Shown here piece after piece: positions 37,517 to 42,787 of a stretch of 42,787 nt of DNA. The translations under genes and the position numbers were made by a program. The notes below the pieces were generated by a model, which was given only the letters and a program-made list of their open reading frames with translations, was not told where the DNA came from and did not search any database. Position 1 is the stretch's first letter, and each line of letters starts with the position of its first letter. Source of the stretch: a virus; the IMG/VR virus record IMGVR_UViG_3300013123_000014, positions 1 through 42,787 of that record. The stretch is one strand, 5' to 3'.

Positions 37517-39402
37517 TTTTGGTACCTCATAGTTTTCTTACACTCTGCGTTAACTGGGCATCCAGTTGCCCACGAAGGAATTTTACAGACAATTTCCACA
37601 ACTTCTTTTTCAGCTCCTTCACCGATCGGTTTTTCCGCTACAACTTCGTCGTGGACTGTAAAAAGAATCTGGTATTTGGCGGCGAACAAGCCAAACATTG
37701 CCTCGACCATAAGATCGCGGGCGACTGCTTGAGTAGCGTTCTCAACTAATTTACCTCCCCAGGTTTCTTCTACTTCGTATTTATTAGTGATACTGTTTAC
37801 CCCGAGAAAAGTGAGTTTGCCCTCAGCCGTGATTTTTGGGTGATGATAGACGATTGACCGGCCAGAGGGAAGAACCATTTGTAGAAAATCACCGGAGATA
37901 CGCCAGGAAACTCGGCCGCAGGTATGCGGTTTTCCGGATGACACGGTCTTTTTAGCTGCGTCCTCTAATGCGTACCAGAAGCGAGGTATAGCGGGAAAAG
38001 AAGTACGATAAGCGTTAACCGCGCGTTCAGCCAGTGCGGGGGTTACGTCTATTCCGTATTTCTCACACGTCTCTTGGAACTTCACTCTTCCCATCCCATA
38101 CCCGCAACCAAGAATGGCTTGCTTACCTAATTGCCGGGTAGCGGTAGGGCTTATGGTTTTTGCCATTTGGACGTAGATGTCTGGGAGCGACGGGTCCCTA
38201 TCTTTATCCGCGAATTGTTTGACCCCTTTTTCTTCACCTGCAAGCCACATAACAACCCGGGCTTCGATCGCGGCAAAATCGGTGATGAACATTTCTTGGC
38301 CTTGCGAAGGAATAAACATTCCTCGTATGCAGGACGAGAGTGCTGGAAGGACATCATAGCAAAGGGCAAAGGCAGCTGGGGATACTCGTAGGCAAGTAAT
38401 CGCTTCGGTAATCTCTTCTGGTTTAATAGATGCTTTAACGAGATTTTGGATTTGCACGAGTTTCCCAGACCAACGGCCAGTCGCGGCTCCGTGGAATATG
38501 AGCAGATCTCTAATGCGCCTGTCGGGAGAGACTGCTGTAAAAAGCGCAGAGAACTTAGCAAGTGAGGTAAGGGATAGCTGCTGCCTAAGTTGAAGGACAC
38601 AGAAGTTATCACCGGAGGCTGTTTTAAGTGCTTCTTTGACCGTTGCTTTTGTAAGATCTGGAAGATTAACTCCCTGTTTTTCAAGATAATTTTTAATCGC
38701 TTCTCGTTTTGTACCGGCATTGACTTGTCCTCCTGTTAATTGAAAAAGTTCTTCGTTTCGTTCCTTAGTTTCTTGAGCTATTAATGTAATCGCGTTTTCT
38801 ACCGCGAGAGTATCTATTGCCACTCCCCGGTCGTTAATGTACTGATCCATAAACCAAACACGTTGTTCGGAAGATGATAGATCTGGAAGTCGTTTGTCAA
38901 TATCTCGTTCAGTCTCCACATCCCGTTTGCAATAAAGTAATAGCCGTTCAAGTTTTTCTTGTGGGATAGGACCGGTAGTTGTACATAATGACCGCATTAC
39001 CCGGGAGCCCTCCATATCCTTTTGATGAGAGCAACCCAGGGCTTGTGCGGCGTGCTCAAGTCTTCTTGGAAGCGCAGCCGCGGAAACTTTTGCCGCAGTA
39101 CACCGCCACTGCCGGATAGGGATAGGGAGTAGCCCAAATTTCTCAGCGTGAAATTTCCAAATTGAACGTTCAAAATAAGCATTATGGGCGTGGAATTCAG
39201 CCCCGGACTTTATGAGTTGGTTAATTATCTGAGCCGCCTCAGATAGTTTACCATATAACACGCCTTGCACTGGCCCATCGTCAATAGCCCACGCAAGACA
39301 AAGGACTTCGGTGCTTGGGTCTTCCGCGTAGCGGTAGGCCCCGGTTGTCCAGATATCCGCTTGAGAGCGGCTTTCAAAATCGATATATACTTTTTTAGGC
39401 AT
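37513..39402 (-). CDS. DNA polymerase I-family phage polymerase
   Basis: The 629-aa protein has a 3'-5' exonuclease start VYIDFESRS (Asp8, Glu10) and polymerase motifs: A, FITDFAAIEARV; B, RQLGKQAILGCGYGM; C, FTVHDEVVAE. It is the replicative polymerase. Length is close to T7-type enzymes. The ATG at 39402 lacks a nearby ribosome site; AGGAG lies 31 nt away beyond a strong hairpin. Its stop overlaps the LicD-like start. Confidence 0.95.
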   Translation of the reverse strand: MPKKVYIDFESRSQADIWTTGAYRYAEDPSTEVLCLAWAIDDGPVQGVLYGKLSEAAQIINQLIKSGAEFHAHNAYFERSIWKFHAEKFGLLPIPIRQWRCTAAKVSAAALPRRLEHAAQALGCSHQKDMEGSRVMRSLCTTTGPIPQEKLERLLLYCKRDVETERDIDKRLPDLSSSEQRVWFMDQYINDRGVAIDTLAVENAITLIAQETKERNEELFQLTGGQVNAGTKREAIKNYLEKQGVNLPDLTKATVKEALKTASGDNFCVLQLRQQLSLTSLAKFSALFTAVSPDRRIRDLLIFHGAATGRWSGKLVQIQNLVKASIKPEEITEAITCLRVSPAAFALCYDVLPALSSCIRGMFIPSQGQEMFITDFAAIEARVVMWLAGEEKGVKQFADKDRDPSLPDIYVQMAKTISPTATRQLGKQAILGCGYGMGRVKFQETCEKYGIDVTPALAERAVNAYRTSFPAIPRFWYALEDAAKKTVSSGKPHTCGRVSWRISGDFLQMVLPSGRSIVYHHPKITAEGKLTFLGVNSITNKYEVEETWGGKLVENATQAVARDLMVEAMFGLFAAKYQILFTVHDEVVAEKPIGEGAEKEVVEIVCKIPSWATGCPVNAECKKTMRYQK

Positions 39403-39438
39403 TTTGGTACTACGGGGCCCGAAGGCCCCATAGCTCCT
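39403..39438 (-). promoter_or_regulatory. Hairpin bridging a remote ribosome site to the polymerase start
   Basis: On the minus strand AGGAG (39438-39434) is followed by a 9-bp stem (39432-39424 with 39419-39411, one G-U) closed by a cUUCGg tetraloop. Eight more bases then lead to ATG 39402. Linear spacing is 31 nt; without the 22-nt hairpin it is 9 nt, the ideal distance. This mirrors the hairpin described for T4 gene 38. Confidence 0.7.
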
Positions 39439-39446
39439 GTTTTTCT

Positions 39447-40115
39447 TTAATCCATAAACGGCAGAGAAGAGGGTTCAGCTACATTAGCGCCAACGTCTCC
39501 TGCGCCTTCTGTTGCTACTGCATCGAACTCATCCTCAACTCTCGGACGAGAAGAGAAGGTCAAGTCATCCGCGAGTTTTTGGACGCCAGCAAGATAAATT
39601 GTTACCCCACGGCCGCCTACCGGATGCACGAACGGAGAAATTGTCAATACCGCTCTTACCCAGCATCCCGGGTATAGCTCTCCCGGATCGACAATTCGGG
39701 TTTTATCACCGCGCAAACAATCAGGGCGGGTATCAGTAGTCGATCGGGCGACAATGTATCCCTTTTCGTTTTCGTCAATCTTTCCGGATTCTTTTGCCTT
39801 ATCGCCGTCCCGGAATTTCGGGAGTTTCAAGGTTTTCAAATCCACATCAGGCCCGAAATTAGCTCGAGCGACTTTGCAAACTTCTTGCCAGAAGCCAGCG
39901 CAGTTATCAGCCAAGATCCACGTAGACGCTGGATGCTTGGCCGCTTTTAACGCTTCAGCTGTGCTTTTCTTCGGAAAAAGCAGAGTGATTCCGTATTTCT
40001 TTTTAGTTTCGTTTCCGAGAACTGCTACCGGTTCGAATAACGCTGGGTAAGACAGCCGAAAAGCGGGGGTCTGGTAAGTTACTCTTACTTGTTTAGAATT
40101 TTTCTGCACACTCAT
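39447..40115 (-). CDS. DUF2815 ssDNA-binding protein
   Basis: The 222-aa protein shows DUF2815 features: TPAFRLSYPALFEP, KYGITLLFPKK, and GCWVRAVLTISPFVHPVGGRG followed by VTIYLAGVQKLADD, an OB-fold like T7 gp2.5, with an acidic tail ending SSLPFMD. Acidic tails of such proteins contact polymerase and primase. It coats single-stranded DNA in replication. It is coupled to DUF2800 (ATGA). Confidence 0.88.
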   Translation of the reverse strand: MSVQKNSKQVRVTYQTPAFRLSYPALFEPVAVLGNETKKKYGITLLFPKKSTAEALKAAKHPASTWILADNCAGFWQEVCKVARANFGPDVDLKTLKLPKFRDGDKAKESGKIDENEKGYIVARSTTDTRPDCLRGDKTRIVDPGELYPGCWVRAVLTISPFVHPVGGRGVTIYLAGVQKLADDLTFSSRPRVEDEFDAVATEGAGDVGANVAEPSSLPFMD

Positions 40116-41182
40116 TTTTTCTCTCCTATTCTTTTTAATGTCGTTCCGTTATCCGGTGTCTCCGTTAATGGAGCCACACGGTCTTTCCCAGCTACCTTTT
40201 CCATTTGCGCTGGGGAAAGCAATTTTGGTTCTGAAAATGCTTTATCCCCTAAATCCGCAAACGCGATAATAGCCTTTGCTTCGTTAATCCACTTTCGATT
40301 CGCTCGTTTTTTCCCTAAGTCCCATCCGGGTATCACGCCGCCGGCTTCAACATACTCTTGAGCGTAAGCGAACACCGCATCCATCCAAGCCTCTATGCGG
40401 TCTTTATATTCAAGAATTTTGGCTACCGTGACAATTGGAAGGCCTTTTACATCAGGGAGAATCAACTCCTTCCCTGGAATCGCTGGAAGTCGGTCGCTAA
40501 TATCTTGACGAAGTGTGGGGCAAATTGCTTTCGCCCAACACCATTTACACCAAGAACCAGCTGCAACCAGAGCGTCTTTCTCTTTAGTTAGGGAAATCTT
40601 ACGTTCTACTTCTTGTGCAAACGTGTCTAAGTAATCGCAAGAGGCTTCCCATTTGCTGATTTGGCCTTCGGTACGCGGCTGAATTATCACTAATTCAACG
40701 CTTTCTACTTCGTGCTGTTTTGATAATGGTAGTGCGTAAAGCAACATTTGCGGATTATCAACCGCGGATACTACTACGCCTTTTCCGTATTTGAAGTCAT
40801 ACACGGTTAATTTCTCATACGGCCGGATAATGGCCGCGTCAAGTGTCCCAGACATCCCCTCAATGATGTCTACTTTTTGTTCACTAAGGAGTTGGCCGCC
40901 TTTTTGCAACTCCATTAGAATAGTGTCTCGGGCAAAAGTAACGGCTTCCGCCATTTCTTCGGTAATTTCAATTTCACCGATGAAGTTACCTATTTGATCA
41001 AACGGAAGTACTTTCTTGTCCTTCAGGCACATTTCTAAGAGCTTATGCGCCGCTTCGCCGTCTGCTGCGTGTGCGCTTTGAGGAGGCTTTGGCATTTTTC
41101 TGCATAGGGCCACTGATCCCGGGCAGTTCATCCATCTTTCCGCATTTGACGGAGATATTTCAGTGTGTGTTTTTTGTGCCAT
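40112..41182 (-). CDS. DUF2800 RecB/Cas4-like nuclease
   Basis: The 356-aa protein begins with SPSNAERWMNCPGS, has GEAAHKLLEMCL, the catalytic segment LTVYDFKYGKGVVV near 126-139 (D, K), QMLLYAL, and a late Cys set WCKWCWAKAICP typical of an iron-sulfur-type RecB/Cas4 nuclease. DUF2800 and DUF2815 adjacent to PolA is a conserved phage replication-recombination arrangement. It probably processes DNA ends with the SSB. Confidence 0.88.
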   Translation of the reverse strand: MAQKTHTEISPSNAERWMNCPGSVALCRKMPKPPQSAHAADGEAAHKLLEMCLKDKKVLPFDQIGNFIGEIEITEEMAEAVTFARDTILMELQKGGQLLSEQKVDIIEGMSGTLDAAIIRPYEKLTVYDFKYGKGVVVSAVDNPQMLLYALPLSKQHEVESVELVIIQPRTEGQISKWEASCDYLDTFAQEVERKISLTKEKDALVAAGSWCKWCWAKAICPTLRQDISDRLPAIPGKELILPDVKGLPIVTVAKILEYKDRIEAWMDAVFAYAQEYVEAGGVIPGWDLGKKRANRKWINEAKAIIAFADLGDKAFSEPKLLSPAQMEKVAGKDRVAPLTETPDNGTTLKRIGEKK

Positions 41183-41190
41183 ATATCCTC

Positions 41191-41604
41191 CTACTCGACT
41201 ATGAGGTCGTTTTTCAGGCCCCAGTCATACATCATCTGAGCTGCCTCGGCCACTTTATTCACCGGAATCTTCATCAATTTCGGCTCTTTCGGCGCGAACT
41301 TCGGGCAAAGAACGTCCTTAACGAAAGTTACCACTGCCTCGGTCTTAGGCGGTACTGCCTTCTCCGCGGCTGTAAGGTATTTCTGGACAAAAGTACGCAG
41401 TTCCTCCAGAGTTTTAATCCCCACCGCTGCCATAACAGGAGGCACTGCCGGTTCTTCGCATATACCAGGAATTTGATCTTCTGGTATCAGAGAAGCCTCG
41501 ATTTTTTTACCCTGGGCATCTTTCTTTGGCTCAGGTATTTGGAATCCTGCGGCGATAGTTTCTAATGCCACTGCAATACGTTCGATATCTTTTTCTATAC
41601 TCAT
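41191..41604 (-). CDS. Hypothetical replication-module protein
   Basis: The protein is 137 aa from ATG 41604, with GGAG 8 nt upstream and ATGA overlap with the helicase stop. It begins MSIEKDIERIAVALETIAAG, a helix, then has a Pro/Ala/Lys-rich centre and a C-terminal helical domain (LMKIPVNKVAEAAQMMYD). No catalytic motif. It lies between SNF2 and DUF2800, so it may be an adaptor. Confidence 0.62.
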   Translation of the reverse strand: MSIEKDIERIAVALETIAAGFQIPEPKKDAQGKKIEASLIPEDQIPGICEEPAVPPVMAAVGIKTLEELRTFVQKYLTAAEKAVPPKTEAVVTFVKDVLCPKFAPKEPKLMKIPVNKVAEAAQMMYDWGLKNDLIVE

Positions 41605-42787
41605 AATAAACACTCCATATTTTTCCTGCAATTATCGCAGACGGATAATCCTGCTACCCGTTTAAGCTTTTTCATTTCCGTTGTTTTCCCGCAGACTTTA
41701 CATCTTGTTGCCACAAACTCTGTCGTCTCGTTTAACTCATTTATCTTCCTCCTCTCGTTATCTCCTGTTATTATGTTTATGTTTTTTGCTTTCTCGATAA
41801 GCATATTAACTACTTTCTCATCAACACTGTTTTCTGCGATTAAGAATTGAATTTGTACTGGATTTTTTTGTCCGATTCGATCCAGCCGCCCAACCGCTTG
41901 ACGAATTTCCTCTGGGACATACGACATTTCCACAAATACGGCGGTATCACAAACGTGTTGAAGGCCGTCGACGCCTATTCCTCCAGATTGGATATTAGCC
42001 AGAAAAATCTTCTTCTCCTTCTTAGTACAAAAATCCGAAAGTGCTGTGTCTTTCTCTCTCGCGCTGCATTTTCCTGTATAAACCACAGCCGCTTCGGGAA
42101 ATGCCGCGGTGATAGTCTTTACTACATCTTCGTGCCAGACGAAGACGACTATCTTTTGCTTCTCTTCTAAGAGATCTTTAATATGGCGGATCGCGGCAGA
42201 AGTTTTCAGAATTCCTAAAGCTCGACGGATTGATGGTATTTCGCCTATCTGGTCCCGGGCGTTTACCGCACGATTTTCTTGTTGAGTAAGCGCGAGCAAT
42301 TTATCTGACGGGTCGAGATAAATTTTATCATAAGTGACCATCGGAAGTTCTTTTTGAACTTCTGATTTTAGTCGCCGCAACATAATTGGGCGCAAGATGT
42401 CGGCTAAGTCCGGGAGGTTACTGGCTCCAGTGCAATCGAATCCGAAATCGCCTTGATAAGCCGCGCAAAATTTGTAGGCATAATCATAGAAGTTTGCGTA
42501 CTTACCAAGAAATTGCGGGAATAGCGCGCGGAGAATTGGGTACAATTCAACCGGTCGATTCAGCACTGGAGTGCCAGTAACCATCCATCGGCGAGTACAG
42601 TTATTGTATAAGCCTTTTTTACCTAATACCATCTTGGTCCTTTTAGCTTCAATCGTTCGGAGGTAGTGGCTTTCATCACAAACCAATACCGGCCAGTCTT
42701 GATCTTTTAATAAAGTAATCAACGGCTCCTTCCAGACAATATCGTAATTGACAATATTAAATGCTGATATTTCAGGTACGATTTTTG
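41601..42787 (-). CDS. SNF2-family DNA helicase, main part (N-terminus at 1-355)
   Basis: This part holds motif II (CDESH), motif III (MVTGTPVLNRP), the second RecA domain with KIVVFVWHEDVV, motif V (IQSGGIGVDGLQ) and motif VI (QAVGRLDRIGQ), all SNF2 hallmarks. A C-terminal zinc finger (CKVCGKT, then CDNC) follows. Reading continues upstream through the circle join to ATG 355, giving about 472 aa. An ATG at 42722 is internal. The protein likely remodels DNA-protein complexes during replication. Confidence 0.94.
   Translation of the reverse strand, partial: KIVPEISAFNIVNYDIVWKEPLITLLKDQDWPVLVCDESHYLRTIEAKRTKMVLGKKGLYNNCTRRWMVTGTPVLNRPVELYPILRALFPQFLGKYANFYDYAYKFCAAYQGDFGFDCTGASNLPDLADILRPIMLRRLKSEVQKELPMVTYDKIYLDPSDKLLALTQQENRAVNARDQIGEIPSIRRALGILKTSAAIRHIKDLLEEKQKIVVFVWHEDVVKTITAAFPEAAVVYTGKCSAREKDTALSDFCTKKEKKIFLANIQSGGIGVDGLQHVCDTAVFVEMSYVPEEIRQAVGRLDRIGQKNPVQIQFLIAENSVDEKVVNMLIEKAKNINIITGDNERRKINELNETTEFVATRCKVCGKTTEMKKLKRVAGLSVCDNCRKNMECLL
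42665..42787. repeat. Terminal direct repeat, right copy
   Basis: Exact copy of bases 1-123. Position p at the left end equals p + 42664 here. Confidence 0.97.

Noticed and set aside
39225-39431. 68-codon minus-strand frame starting in the polymerase hairpin
   Set aside because: It overlaps the polymerase gene out of frame. Its AGGAG is very close to the ATG and better explained by bridging to the polymerase start.
1-42787. Lysogeny functions (integrase, repressor, excisionase)
   Set aside because: The only helix-turn-helix protein is a 75-aa MerR/HTH_17 type and no recombinase motif is present.

Overview
The window is one essentially complete tailed-phage genome. Bases 1-123 are repeated exactly at 42665-42787, and one helicase gene reads in frame across that join, so the contig closes into a circle of 42,664 bp. 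The particle is podovirus-like: a podovirus-type portal, tail-tube proteins A and B, internal virion (ejection) proteins and a T7-type tail-fibre N-terminus. I find no integrase, lysogeny repressor, phage RNA polymerase, tRNA or CRISPR array, so a lytic phage using host sigma-70-type promoters is the simplest reading. The host cannot be named. An embedded outer-membrane-type lipoprotein in the lysis region hints at a didermic (Gram-negative-like) host, while the replication gene set (DUF2800, DUF2815, PolA, SNF2, VirE, VRR-NUC) is best known to me from Firmicutes phages and prophages.

Two opposed transcription units leave a roughly 0.7 kb gene-free, AT-rich divergent region (12905-13601). The leftward unit starts at a near-consensus promoter (12876-12904) and runs through small early genes (12821 down to 8104), a primase-polymerase/VirE helicase (6009-8087), a DNA methyltransferase (5380-6012), a metabolic/glycan cassette (352-5383), then across the circle join into an SNF2 helicase, a DUF2800 nuclease, a DUF2815 ssDNA-binding protein, DNA polymerase A, a LicD-like transferase, a zinc-ribbon protein and a VRR-NUC nuclease (ending at 35985). 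The rightward unit has promoters at 13506, 20177 and 30373. It encodes terminase (with intein), portal, scaffold, capsid, tail, ejection proteins, fibre, a string of small membrane proteins and a lipoprotein (lysis region), and two nucleotide-metabolism-type proteins. The two units collide tail to tail with an 80-bp gene overlap at 35985-36064.

The most unusual content is the cassette at 352-5383. Seven tightly overlapping genes encode both halves of a thiamine-diphosphate E1/transketolase-like enzyme, two adjacent radical-SAM proteins, a small protein with a motif resembling glycan-locus proteins, and two GT-A-like glycosyltransferases. It sits between two replication genes, and a LicD-like gene lies further down the same strand. 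My inference is a phage-encoded pathway that makes or attaches an unusual sugar or acyl-derived group, on host surface glycan or on phage DNA. The sequence does not say which.

Other points of note are an intein that splits the terminase P-loop, a tail fibre that begins with a Sec-type signal peptide, a stable cUUCGg hairpin placed so that it would bring a remote ribosome-binding site next to the DNA polymerase start, a duplicated 26-nt element in the capsid-gene leader, a 15-bp tandem-repeat gene open in several frames, a probable AUU or AUA start codon, and the lack of any recognisable endolysin.
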